Assembly: GCA_016703005.1 (NCBI GenBank)
Contig: JADJCX010000028.1
Coordinates: forward strand, 1-15,657
Length of the DNA: 15,657 nucleotides
Direction: 5' to 3'
Source of the DNA: Flavobacteriales bacterium
GTDB lineage: Bacteria; Bacteroidota; Bacteroidia; Flavobacteriales_F; PHOS-HE28
Shown: positions 1-7,015 of the stretch, piece after piece
How the letters are laid out: each line of letters begins with the position of its first letter
Numbering within the stretch: the stretch's first letter is position 1
Notes under the pieces: model-generated
The model's input: the letters and a program-made list of their open reading frames with translations, nothing else
Database searches by the model: none
Told to the model about the DNA's origin: nothing
Translations under genes and position numbers: made by a program

Positions 1-652
1 GGCGAAGAAGAACGGCTACGAGGCGCGCACCCTCGATTATCAGGACGGCGAAGGAGCGGGTGTGAAACAGGCCACCATGGAAGTGGACGGCGAATTCGCT
101 TTCGGGATGCTGAAGGGCGAGAACGGTGTGCACCGTTTGGTGCGCATTTCACCGTTCGACAGCAACGCACGCCGCCACACGAGCTTCGTCAGTGTGTACG
201 TGTACCCGCTGGTGGACGAGACGATCGAGATCGACATCAACCCTGCCGACATCACGTGGGATACGTTCCGTAGCGGAGGTGCCGGTGGGCAGAACGTGAA
301 CAAGGTGGAAACCGGAGTTCGCTTGCGCCACGCGCCTACGGGCATCATCATCGAGAACACCGAGACGCGTAGTCAGCTGGACAACAAGACCAAGGCGTTG
401 CAGTTGCTGAAGAGCCAGCTGTACGAAGCCGAGCTGGAACGCCGCCGCAGTAAACGCAGCGCGATCGAGGCCGGTAAGAAGAAGATCGAGTGGGGCAGCC
501 AGATCCGTAACTACGTGCTGCAGCCCTACAAGCTGGTGAAGGACGTCCGCACCGGATACGAGACCAGCAGCACCGACGATGTGCTGAACGGCTACATCGA
601 TGAGTTCCTGAAAGCCTTCCTGATGCAGCAGGGGCAATCGCAGAAAGTGTAG
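1..652 (+). CDS. prfB: Peptide chain release factor 2 (RF2), 3' part
   Basis: RF2 recognises UGA and UAA stop codons in the ribosomal A site and triggers hydrolysis of peptidyl-tRNA. The gene is cut by the window start; the reading frame is open from base 2 (AKKNGYEART...) to the TAG at 650-652. The stop-codon recognition tripeptide SPF is at 149-157 in the context ISPFDSNARRHTSF, and the catalytic GGQ is at 284-292 in SGGAGGQNVNKVETG. Both identify RF2 rather than RF1, which has PxT instead of SPF. The C-terminal part (WGSQIRNYVLQPYKLVKDVR) is also typical. The site of any programmed +1 frameshift near the 5' end lies outside the window, so nothing can be said about autoregulation. fumC follows 36 bp later on the same strand. 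Confidence 0.97.
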   Translation, partial: AKKNGYEARTLDYQDGEGAGVKQATMEVDGEFAFGMLKGENGVHRLVRISPFDSNARRHTSFVSVYVYPLVDETIEIDINPADITWDTFRSGGAGGQNVNKVETGVRLRHAPTGIIIENTETRSQLDNKTKALQLLKSQLYEAELERRRSKRSAIEAGKKKIEWGSQIRNYVLQPYKLVKDVRTGYETSSTDDVLNGYIDEFLKAFLMQQGQSQKV

Positions 653-653
653 G

Positions 654-671
654 GGCGACGTTCACGTCGCC
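654..671. repeat. Short hairpin between prfB and fumC
   Basis: A perfect 7-bp inverted repeat, GGCGACG and CGTCGCC, with a TTCA loop starts two bases after the prfB stop. No T-run follows on the plus strand, so a strong intrinsic terminator is unlikely. It resembles the palindrome at 7886-7905: both contain a CGACG/CGTCG core, follow a GTA, and are followed by ACGAAC. It may be a short dispersed intergenic palindrome. Confidence 0.5.
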
Positions 672-688
672 ACGAACGATAAACAATC

Positions 689-2083
689 ATGGAATACAGG
701 ATCGAAAAAGACACGATGGGCGAGGTGAAGGTGCCCGCCGACAAGTATTGGGGCGCGCAGACCGAACGCAGCCGCAACAACTTCAAGATCGGTCGACCGG
801 CCAGCATGCCGATCGAGATCATCAAGGCCTTCGCCTACCTGAAGAAGGCTGCGGCGATGACCAACCTCGAGTTGGGCAAATTGCCGAAGGAGAAGAGCGA
901 TCTGATCGGCAAAGTCTGCGACGAGATCCTGGAAGGAAAGCTCGATGACCAGTTCCCGCTGGTGATCTGGCAAACCGGCAGCGGCACGCAGAGCAACATG
1001 AACGTGAACGAGGTGGTGGCCTACCGGGGACACGTGCTGCAAGGCGGCAAGTTGACGGACGAGCAAAAGGTGCTCAACCCGAACGACGATGTGAACAAGA
1101 GCCAGAGCAGCAACGACACGTACCCGACGGCGATGCACATCGCAGCCTACAAGTTGACCGCGGAACTCACGTTGCCCGGCGTGAAGAAGCTGCGCGATAC
1201 GTTGGCCAAGAAGAGCAAGGATTTTGACGCGATCGTGAAGACCGGTCGCACGCACTTCATGGACGCTACACCACTGACGCTCGGACAGGAGTTCAGCGGC
1301 TACGTGCAGCAATTGGACAACGGCATCCGGTCGGTGAACAATGCGCTCGAAATGGTTCGCGAACTGGCGCTCGGCGGCACAGCCGTTGGCACCGGCCTCA
1401 ATGCACCGAAGGGATACAGCGTGCTGGTGGCAAAGAAGATCGCGGAGCTTACCGGTCTTCCTTTCGTTACCGCACCCAACAAGTTCGAATCGCTCGCCGC
1501 GCACGATGCCATGGTGGAACTGAGCGGCGCGCTGAAGCGCGTCGCTGTTTCATTGATGAAGATCGCCAACGATATCCGCATCCTCAGCAGCGGCCCACGG
1601 AGCGGCATCGGCGAACTGGTGATACCGGACAATGAGCCCGGTTCTTCCATCATGCCCGGCAAGGTGAACCCTACTCAACCAGAAGCGCTCACCATGGTGT
1701 GCGCTCAGGTGATCGGCAACGACGTGGCGGTGAGCATCGGTGGCATGCAAGGCCACTTCGAACTGAACGTCTTCAAGCCGTTGATCGCCGCCAACGTGCT
1801 GCTTAGCGCGCGCCTGCTCGGTGATGCCTGCGTGAGCTTCAACGACAAGTGCGCCGAAGGCATCGAGCCCAACAGGGAGGTGATCAAGCGCCACTTGGAG
1901 AACTCGCTGATGCTCGTGACCAGTCTCAACCCGCACATCGGTTACTACAAAGCCGCCGAGATCGCCAAGAAGGCGCACCAGGAAGGCACCACATTGAAGC
2001 AGGCCGCACTGGCCTTGGGCCACGTCACCGCCGAGGACTTCGACAAGTGGGTGGACCCGGCCAAGATGTGCAGCGAGGGCTGA
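689..2083 (+). CDS. fumC: Class II fumarate hydratase (fumarase C)
   Basis: Fumarase C interconverts fumarate and L-malate in the TCA cycle, in the cytoplasm, without an iron-sulfur cluster. The 464-aa length is normal for the family. The N-terminus has the usual VPADKYWGAQTERSRNNF, followed by GSGTQSNMNVNEV and the substrate-binding TGRTHFMDATPLT with His189. The mobile catalytic loop is GSSIMPGKVNPTQPE, with Ser319 matching the catalytic serine of the E. coli enzyme. The argininosuccinate lyase/fumarase signature is therefore complete and no key residue is missing. The ATG at 689 is preceded by an A-rich stretch with no Shine-Dalgarno, as is common in Bacteroidota. A putative regulator site (2096-2111) starts 12 bp after its stop, but belongs to the next gene. 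Confidence 0.98.
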   Translation: MEYRIEKDTMGEVKVPADKYWGAQTERSRNNFKIGRPASMPIEIIKAFAYLKKAAAMTNLELGKLPKEKSDLIGKVCDEILEGKLDDQFPLVIWQTGSGTQSNMNVNEVVAYRGHVLQGGKLTDEQKVLNPNDDVNKSQSSNDTYPTAMHIAAYKLTAELTLPGVKKLRDTLAKKSKDFDAIVKTGRTHFMDATPLTLGQEFSGYVQQLDNGIRSVNNALEMVRELALGGTAVGTGLNAPKGYSVLVAKKIAELTGLPFVTAPNKFESLAAHDAMVELSGALKRVAVSLMKIANDIRILSSGPRSGIGELVIPDNEPGSSIMPGKVNPTQPEALTMVCAQVIGNDVAVSIGGMQGHFELNVFKPLIAANVLLSARLLGDACVSFNDKCAEGIEPNREVIKRHLENSLMLVTSLNPHIGYYKAAEIAKKAHQEGTTLKQAALALGHVTAEDFDKWVDPAKMCSEG

Positions 2084-2095
2084 GCGTAAGCGTTC

Positions 2096-2140
2096 GGTGA
2101 TGATCCTCACCGCCCCGCCGTGCGGGCTGCTGTCTCTTTG
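2096..2140 (+). promoter_or_regulatory. Crp/Fnr-type site plus -7 element upstream of DUF983
   Basis: The palindrome GGTGATGATCCTCACC (2096-2111) has GTGA and TCAC half-sites separated by 6 bp. After a 21-bp spacer comes TCTCTTTG (2133-2140), a match to the TTTG end of the Bacteroidota -7 consensus. The same spacing recurs at four other promoters in this window. Placing the palindrome at -41.5 puts the start at about 2145, the DUF983 ATG itself, so the transcript may be leaderless. Confidence 0.65.
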
Positions 2141-2144
2141 TGCT

Positions 2145-2558
2145 ATGCACCTGAAAGACACCAAGCTGTACAGCATCCTCAACTTCAAATGCCCGGTGTG
2201 CCACGAGGGCGAGTTCTTCCAAGCACACCCATACGTGTTGAGCAAGGTGGGCGACCTGCACGCGAATTGTCCGGTGTGCCATGTCAAGTACGAGAAGGAG
2301 ATCGGCTTCTATACCGGTGCGATGTACGTGTCGTACGCCATCGGGGTGGCCGTGTTCGCCACGGTGTGGGTTGCCATGGGCGTGCTGTTCCCCGAACTCG
2401 GTGTGGGCGCGCAGATCACCACCATCGCGTTGGTGATGCTGGCGGGCAGCCCATTGTTCTATGCGCTGAGCAAGATCATCTGGGCGAACCTGTTCTTCAG
2501 CTTCGACAAGTCGAGATCGTGCGCGGTCGGCCGTTCCACGGCAGGCCCGGTGCAGTAG
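2145..2558 (+). CDS. DUF983 zinc-ribbon membrane protein
   Basis: A 137-aa member of the DUF983 family, whose biochemical role is unknown. Two CPxC pairs (Cys16/Cys19 in KCPVCHEG and Cys42/Cys45 in NCPVCHVKY) should form a zinc ribbon. Two hydrophobic segments follow, at about residues 56-82 and 88-108. The ATG at 2145 (MHLKDTKLYSILNFKCP) is chosen because DUF983 proteins start shortly before the LYSILNxKCP motif; GTG 2097 would lie inside the regulator palindrome. The last 15 residues (KSRSCAVGRSTAGPVQ) do not look like the usual family tail and may reflect divergence or a small 3' frameshift. crp begins 30 bp downstream, so the two probably form an operon under the palindrome at 2096. Confidence 0.88.
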   Translation: MHLKDTKLYSILNFKCPVCHEGEFFQAHPYVLSKVGDLHANCPVCHVKYEKEIGFYTGAMYVSYAIGVAVFATVWVAMGVLFPELGVGAQITTIALVMLAGSPLFYALSKIIWANLFFSFDKSRSCAVGRSTAGPVQ

Positions 2559-2574
2559 GCGAGGGTCGGCGGCA

Positions 2575-2582
2575 GTACTTTG
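2575..2582 (+). promoter_or_regulatory. Possible -7 element of the crp/fnr gene
   Basis: GTACTTTG lies 5 bp before the regulator ATG at 2588 and resembles TAnnTTTG with one spacer base missing. It could give a second, nearly leaderless transcript. No GTGA-N6-TCAC palindrome sits at the matching distance upstream, so this promoter would not share the regulon architecture. Confidence 0.3.
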
Positions 2583-2587
2583 CCAGC

Positions 2588-3232
2588 ATGTTCACCGACC
2601 CCAAGCTCCAGCGGGAGTTCGAAAGTGTTGTGGTGCGCCGTTCGCTCCCGGCTGGTACTGAGCTGATGCGCACCGGCGATGCCATCACCCACATCCCCAT
2701 TGTGCAGAAGGGCAGCTTGCGCGTTCTGGCGCAGGATGCGGAGGGCCGCGAGCGCTTCCTCTACCACATCATGCCCGGCGAATCGTGCGCGATGTCGCTC
2801 ACGTGCAGCGGATCGAAACGCACCAGCAGCGTGATGGCCACGGTGGAGGAGGATGCCGAGCTGTTGATGGTGCCCGCACGCTACATGGAAGAGTGGATGG
2901 TGTATCCCGAATGGCGCCGTTTCGTCAACGATACACAGGCCCAGCGCTTCGGGGAGCTGCTGGAGACGATCGAAGTGGTGGCGTTCCAGAAACTGGACGA
3001 GCAGCTCTGGAACTACTTGGTGAAGCGCGTGCAGGCCACCGGCAACCACGTGCTGAAGGTGACGCACCAAGACATCGCGCAGGAGTTGAATTCACCGCGC
3101 GAAGTGATCACGCGGCTGTTGCACCAGCTTCAGCAGGTAGGCCGTGTCACCATCTCCCGCGGCTCCATCGAAGTGCACGTTTCAGCCGACTGGAAGCCGG
3201 CCTCAGAGAAAGGGCTGAAGAACGCCCTGTAA
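2588..3232 (+). CDS. Crp/Fnr family transcriptional regulator, probable regulator of the sulfide region
   Basis: A 214-aa regulator with an N-terminal cupin (cNMP-type) domain at about residues 15-110, a dimerisation helix at about 112-140, and a winged HTH at about 155-195. The recognition helix SPREVITRLLHQL carries Arg171, Glu172 and Arg176. This is the R-E-x3-R spacing that E. coli CRP uses to read GTGA, and it matches the GTGA-N6-TCAC palindromes found at six promoters here. The sensor domain has GESCAMSLTCSGSKR with Cys67 and Cys73, a cysteine-bearing segment typical of a Bacteroidota subgroup, and lacks the usual cAMP-binding signature. Sensing of persulfide or another thiol-reactive signal is inferred from this and from the neighbours. 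The ATG at 2588 is the start; the same frame stays open upstream, but that stretch overlaps DUF983 out of frame. Its 3' end overlaps convergent trx by 30 bp. Confidence 0.93.
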   Translation: MFTDPKLQREFESVVVRRSLPAGTELMRTGDAITHIPIVQKGSLRVLAQDAEGRERFLYHIMPGESCAMSLTCSGSKRTSSVMATVEEDAELLMVPARYMEEWMVYPEWRRFVNDTQAQRFGELLETIEVVAFQKLDEQLWNYLVKRVQATGNHVLKVTHQDIAQELNSPREVITRLLHQLQQVGRVTISRGSIEVHVSADWKPASEKGLKNAL

Positions 3233-3517
3233 CTGTGCGGCACTGATCACGCCCGACTTCCGCCAGACGATCTCGCCCTTCTTGAAAATGGCCAGCGTGG
3301 GCACGCCGCGCACCCCATAGGCTTGCGCCGCTGCGGGGTTCTTGTCCACATCCACCTTGATCACCGTGGCGCGCTCGCCGACCATGCCCTTGAACTCGTC
3401 CAGGATCGGCTTCATCATTTTGCATGGCCCGCACCATTCGGCGAAGAAGTCCACCACCACCGGCTTGTCGCCGTTGATGAGCGTATTGAATGAATTCCGT
3501 TCTGTGCTCATGGTCAT
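3203..3517 (-). CDS. trxA: Thioredoxin
   Basis: A small cytoplasmic dithiol-disulfide oxidoreductase of 104 aa. The active site is WCGPCK with Cys29 and Cys32, preceded by VVVDFFAEWC and followed by the cis-proline region GVRGVPTLAIFKKGE. There is no signal peptide. Its place in an operon with two small Cys-bearing membrane proteins and beside sqr suggests reduction of protein or low-molecular-weight persulfides, which is an inference. It overlaps the DUF2892 stop by ATGA (3514-3517), indicating translational coupling. An AGGAGG at 3522-3527 lies 4 nt before ATG 3517 and 10 nt before the alternative ATG at 3511 (MSTERNSF). Its 3' end overlaps the convergent crp gene from 3203 to 3232. Confidence 0.95.
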   Translation of the reverse strand: MTMSTERNSFNTLINGDKPVVVDFFAEWCGPCKMMKPILDEFKGMVGERATVIKVDVDKNPAAAQAYGVRGVPTLAIFKKGEIVWRKSGVISAAQLQGVLQPFL

Positions 3518-3759
3518 TTCACCTCCTCGTAGGAGATCTCCGTTGTTGCTCGGTCAGTGGTGGGCGCTGCGTTCTTGCGTTGGGGCGCACATGCCGTGCC
3601 ACAGCATCCGATGTTCAGCAGCGCCTGCAAACCGAAGAACGCGGCAGCCGCATAGGCAATGGGTTCATGGCGGGTGATGCCCGCGAACAGGAAGACGATG
3701 GCGAACACGAGCCGCATCCAGCGCATCGCATCCCAATTGGTCAGTAGTCGCTCTTTCAT
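3514..3759 (-). CDS. DUF2892 (YgaP-type transmembrane domain) small membrane protein
   Basis: An 81-aa protein that starts MKERLLTNWDAMRWMRLVF. It has two hydrophobic stretches, about residues 15-28 and 33-52, and then a cysteine cluster GCCGTAC (Cys52, Cys53, Cys57). This matches the small DUF2892 proteins related to the membrane domain of the rhodanese YgaP, which are often found beside sulfur-transfer genes. The exact function is unknown. The start is set by an ATGA overlap with the upstream DUF6132 stop (3756-3759) and by a strong AGGAGG at 3767-3772, 7 nt upstream. The frame stays open further upstream to 4035, but that part is antisense-like and overlaps DUF6132. The 3' end overlaps trx by ATGA. 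Confidence 0.85.
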   Translation of the reverse strand: MKERLLTNWDAMRWMRLVFAIVFLFAGITRHEPIAYAAAAFFGLQALLNIGCCGTACAPQRKNAAPTTDRATTEISYEEVK

Positions 3760-3971
3760 TTGTTCTCCTCCTTTGGTGGTTCCGTTCCCACGTTCGTCGG
3801 GTTCAACATGCTGAACAGCACACCACCCATGAACGCGCCGTACAGCGAACTGTTCACCGGGCTGCTGGTGATGGCGCACCCGCTGGTGCACCCGAAGTAG
3901 TGCCAGTACAACCATCCGGCAACCGCGCCGAGCGCGGCGCCCAAGCCTGTTACTATCCAATTCCGTTTCAT
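3756..3971 (-). CDS. DUF6132 small membrane protein
   Basis: A 71-aa protein, first gene of the minus-strand operon. It has a hydrophobic glycine-rich helix (residues about 6-25), then YFGCTSGCAITSSPVNS with Cys28 and Cys32, and a second hydrophobic segment (about 43-57). The GCxSGxCxIxSxP-like motif is characteristic of DUF6132 proteins of Bacteroidota. Their function is not established; a link to sulfur handling is suggested by the recurrent sulfur-gene context, and here by thioredoxin in the same operon. No Shine-Dalgarno precedes its ATG. The predicted transcription start from the palindrome-controlled promoter (4018-4062) would give a leader of about 42 nt. Confidence 0.82.
   Translation of the reverse strand: MKRNWIVTGLGAALGAVAGWLYWHYFGCTSGCAITSSPVNSSLYGAFMGGVLFSMLNPTNVGTEPPKEENK
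3765..3774 (-). promoter_or_regulatory. Strong Shine-Dalgarno for DUF2892
   Basis: AAAGGAGGAG on the minus strand, inside the 3' end of DUF6132, lies 5 nt before the DUF2892 ATG. Such strong sites are seen here only inside the DUF6132-DUF2892-trx operon; promoter-proximal genes in this window lack them. It decides the DUF2892 start. Confidence 0.7.
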
Positions 3972-4017
3972 GGGCCGTTATCGTATGCGCCGAATGCAAT
4001 GGTGCTCTTGCGCATGA

Positions 4018-4062
4018 CAAAGGTCCGCTGATCACGCACGTTCAATCGTGACGATCCTCACC
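4018..4062 (-). promoter_or_regulatory. Crp/Fnr-type site plus -7 element for the DUF6132-DUF2892-trx operon
   Basis: Read on the minus strand, GGTGAGGATCGTCACG (4062-4047) is followed by a 21-bp spacer and GACCTTTG (4025-4018). The geometry is identical to the promoters of DUF983, sqr, the peroxiredoxin and the dioxygenase fusion. The predicted start is near 4013. It lies back to back with the sqr promoter, with 68 bp between palindrome edges, so the divergent region 3972-4195 is a two-way control region. Confidence 0.68.
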
Positions 4063-4130
4063 ATGAGCGCATGTTCGCGTCCATGATCGCGGTGCTTCAG
4101 CACAGCGCATTTTCGTCGTGTGGCCTTGAT

Positions 4131-4175
4131 GGTGAGGATCCTCACCCAGCGAGCGAACGCACCGCGATAGGTTCG
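4131..4175 (+). promoter_or_regulatory. Crp/Fnr-type site plus -7 element of sqr
   Basis: GGTGAGGATCCTCACC (4131-4146) is a perfect 16-bp palindrome, the best site in the window. A 21-bp spacer leads to TAGGTTCG (4168-4175), a TAnnTTTG match with one change. With the palindrome at -41.5 the start would be about 4180, giving a 16-nt leader before the sqr ATG at 4196. This is the position of a class II activator site. Confidence 0.72.
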
Positions 4176-4195
4176 CATCGTCTCAACCGCACATC

Positions 4196-5398
4196 ATGGC
4201 CAACCATTTCCAAGTCCTCGTCATCGGCGGCGGCAACGCCGGCCTGTCCGCAGCGGCACATCTGCTGCTCAAGTCACCGAAGACTTCCGTCGGCATCATC
4301 GAGCCATCGGAGAAGCACTACTACCAGCCCGCGTGGACGCTTGTGGGCGGCGGAGCCTTCAACGTGAAAGACACCGAACGCAATGAGGCGGACTTCATCC
4401 CGAAAGGTGCGGAGTGGATCAAAGCAAGTGTGGCCACCTTCCAACCGGAGGCGAACACCGTTACGCTTGCCGATGGTCGCACGATCGGCTACGACCACTT
4501 GCTGGTTTGTCCGGGCATACAGCTCGACTGGTCGGCGGTGAAGGGGCTACCGGAAGCGCTGGGCAAGAACGGCGTGACTTCCAACTACAGTTTCCAGCAC
4601 GCGCCGTACACATGGGAGCTGATCAACGGTTTGAAGAAGGGCAAAGCCATCTTCCACAACCCGCACACACCTGTGAAGTGCGGTGGCGCCCCGCACAAGA
4701 TCATGTACCTGGCCGCTGATCACTGGCGCAAGACCGGTGCGCTCAAAGACATGAACATCCAGTACTGGAGCGGCGGCGGGAAGCTCTTCGCTGTGCCGCG
4801 ATACGAGAAGACCCTGCTGAAAGTAGTGGAGCGCGGAGGTATCCACTTGAACTTCAGCTGGAAGCTGGAGGAGATCGACGGGCCGAACAAGCGAGCACGT
4901 TTCGTGGGGATCGGTGAGAAGAACAAGGACGTTGTGCAGTGGGTGGAGTATGACATGATGCACGTTACTCCGCCGCAGAGCGCGCCTGATTTCATCAAGA
5001 AGAGCCCGCTTGCCAACGCGGCCGGTTGGGTGGATGTGGACAAGCACAACCTGCAGCACGTGAAGTACAAGAACGTGTGGAGCATCGGCGATGCTGCCGG
5101 ATTGCCGACCTCGAAGACAGGTGCGGCCATCCGCAAACAAACACCCACGGTCGTAGCGAATATCCTCGATGCCATGGCGGGTAAGCCGCTGCATGCCGAT
5201 TACAACGGTTATACCTCCTGCCCGCTTGTCACCGGATACGGCAAGCTGGTGCTCGCCGAGTTCGACTACAACAATATACCACAGGAGACCTTCCCCTTCG
5301 ATCAGAGCAAGGAACGCTGGAGCATGTACCAACTGAAGCGCGAAGTGTTGCCGAGGTTGTACTGGAACTTCATTTTGCGGGGCAGGGCACAAGGCTGA
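4196..5398 (+). CDS. sqr: Sulfide:quinone oxidoreductase, type II (SQOR-like)
   Basis: A 400-aa FAD enzyme that oxidises sulfide to a persulfide or polysulfide and passes electrons to the quinone pool at the cytoplasmic face of the membrane. The N-terminal dinucleotide-binding motif is VLVIGGGNAGLSAA (Gly11-13, Gly16), and the second FAD-contacting motif is NVWSIGDAAGLPTSKTG (Gly298, Asp299). The two redox cysteines expected in type II SQR are present: Cys162 in HTPVKCGGAPHKIMYLA and Cys342 in GYTSCPLVTGYGKLVLAEFD. The C-terminal region is amphipathic, as needed for membrane attachment. The start at ATG 4196 has no Shine-Dalgarno. The T9SS kelch-like gene begins 18 bp downstream, so both are probably cotranscribed from the promoter at 4131-4175. 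Type II SQRs generally act at high sulfide and can hand the sulfur to a thiol acceptor, which fits the persulfide dioxygenase encoded nearby. Confidence 0.95.
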   Translation: MANHFQVLVIGGGNAGLSAAAHLLLKSPKTSVGIIEPSEKHYYQPAWTLVGGGAFNVKDTERNEADFIPKGAEWIKASVATFQPEANTVTLADGRTIGYDHLLVCPGIQLDWSAVKGLPEALGKNGVTSNYSFQHAPYTWELINGLKKGKAIFHNPHTPVKCGGAPHKIMYLAADHWRKTGALKDMNIQYWSGGGKLFAVPRYEKTLLKVVERGGIHLNFSWKLEEIDGPNKRARFVGIGEKNKDVVQWVEYDMMHVTPPQSAPDFIKKSPLANAAGWVDVDKHNLQHVKYKNVWSIGDAAGLPTSKTGAAIRKQTPTVVANILDAMAGKPLHADYNGYTSCPLVTGYGKLVLAEFDYNNIPQETFPFDQSKERWSMYQLKREVLPRLYWNFILRGRAQG

Positions 5399-5416
5399 AC
5401 AACCATCAACGAACAC

Positions 5417-6998
5417 ATGAGAACACGTCTATCCGTCATCGCTGCGATGGCCTTCCTTGCAATGAACGCGCAGCCGTTCGGCAATTATGGTTTGGTGCTG
5501 GAAGAGATCACGCCCATCGGTATGCCCGGTGTGCAATCGTTCGCGTGGGGACAGCACAACGGGCAGTGGTTCATCATCGGCGGCCGCACGGATGGACTGC
5601 ACCGCCGCCAACCGCCATTCGCCTTTCTGGCCGCTGACAACAATGTGAATGCCTACGTGGTGGACCCCGTGACAGGGCAGGTATGGTCGGCCGCGATCGG
5701 CGACTTGTCGCAGAGCATGCTGGAGCAGTTGCAGAGCACCAACATGGAGTTCGAGCAGCGCGACAGCACGCTCTATTGCGTTGGGGGCTATGGCTATTCG
5801 GCCACGGCTGCTGACCACATCACGTATCCGAACCTCACCGCCATCGACCTGCACGGCGCCATGGATGCGATCCGCAACGGGCAAACGATCGTGCCCTACT
5901 TCCGGCAGATCACCGATGCGCAATTGGAGGTGACCGGCGGACAGATGCGTCTGTTGGATGGCAGCTTCTACTTGGTCGGCGGGCAGCGCTTCATCGGTCG
6001 CTACAACCCCATGGGTCCCGGCTTCGGTCCCGGTTTCATACAGGAGTACACCAATGCCGTGCGGCGCTTTTCCATTGATGACGATGGCGTGAACCTGGGC
6101 ATCAGCAACTACTGGGAGCACGTGGATACCGTGAACCTGCACCGGCGTGACTACAACATGCTGCCGCAGATCTTCCCCAATGGCGTGGAAGGGCTTACCG
6201 TGTTCAGCGGTGTGTTCCAGTACGCGAGCGATGTGCCGTGGTTGAACACCGTGGATATCCGCGACACGGTGATAACGGTGGTGCCCGCGTTCGAGCAGTT
6301 GTTGAACCAGTATCACACCGGGCACATGGCCATGTACCAAACGAACACCAATACCATGCGCTCGGTGTTCTTCGGTGGTATCGGCCGCTACTATTTCAAT
6401 AGTGGTGGCACCTTGATGGACGATCCGAACGTGCCCTTCGTGAGCACCATCAGCTTGGTGGAACGCGATGGCGCGGGCAACATGCAGGAGTCGGAGATCG
6501 GTGCGATGCCCGCCCTCTTGGGCGCAGGCGCCGAATTCATCCCGTGGCCGGCCACACCGCAGAACGCTTCGGGCATCCTGTTGCAGGACCAGTTCGTTGG
6601 GGATACGATCGTGCTGGGGCATGTGGTCGGTGGCATCGAGAGCACCGCGGGCAACATCTTCTTCATCAACACCGGTGTGGAAAGCGCCGCTTCGTCTCGG
6701 GTTTTCCGCGTGCTGTTGGTGGATGCCGGGCTCGGTGTGCCGGAGGTCGCACCGCAGGCCCGATCCGCTCAGGCTTTTGAACGGGGGCGACCGGCTGACC
6801 ATCGATCTCGATCTGCCACCTGACGCCAACGCGCATGCGCGACTGGTCGATACCACTGGCCGATGGATCATGGACCTGGGCGGACAGCTGAGCGGAAAGC
6901 GGCAGTTGATGGCCGACCTGCGGAACTTGTCGCCCGGCACCTATATCGTTGAGGTGCGCGGCGAGGGCATCACCCTTTCGGAGCGATTCGTGCGGTGA
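5417..6998 (+). CDS. Kelch-like secreted protein with T9SS type A C-terminal sorting domain (frameshifted)
   Basis: A protein of about 526 aa after correcting one frameshift. It begins with a signal peptide (MRTRLSVIAAMAFLAMNAQ). Kelch-like blades with GG dipeptides follow: WFIIGGRTDG, LYCVGGYGYS, FYLVGGQRFIG, VFFGGIGRYYF. The first frame (5417-6823) loses sense after APQARSAQA. The coding sense resumes in the next frame as LNGGDRLTIDLDLPPDANAH and ends GTYIVEVRGEGITLSERFVR, a typical type A sorting domain, stopping at 6998. Removing one T from the TTTT at 6775-6778 joins the frames cleanly (AQALNGGDRL), so a sequence error or very recent mutation is likely. Its function is unknown. It follows sqr by 18 bp, so it may be induced with it and secreted to the cell surface. 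Confidence 0.85.
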
Positions 6999-7015
6999 GG
7001 CGATCGGCCGAGGCG

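Noticed and set aside
2120..2587. N-terminal extension of the Crp/Fnr gene to 2120
   Set aside because: The frame is open, but the extra 156 residues overlap DUF983 in another frame and read as low-complexity Arg/Gly/Pro sequence. The domain starts normally at ATG 2588.
4100..4112. Small GTGC-TTCA-GCAC hairpin in the divergent control region
   Set aside because: The stem is only 4 bp and no T-run follows; too weak to call as a terminator or riboswitch.
5429..6940. A 503-codon open frame on the minus strand
   Set aside because: It lies opposite the kelch/T9SS gene, has no recognisable motif and is rich in His, Arg and Val as expected from antisense of GC-rich coding DNA. The plus strand has a signal peptide, kelch blades and a sorting domain.
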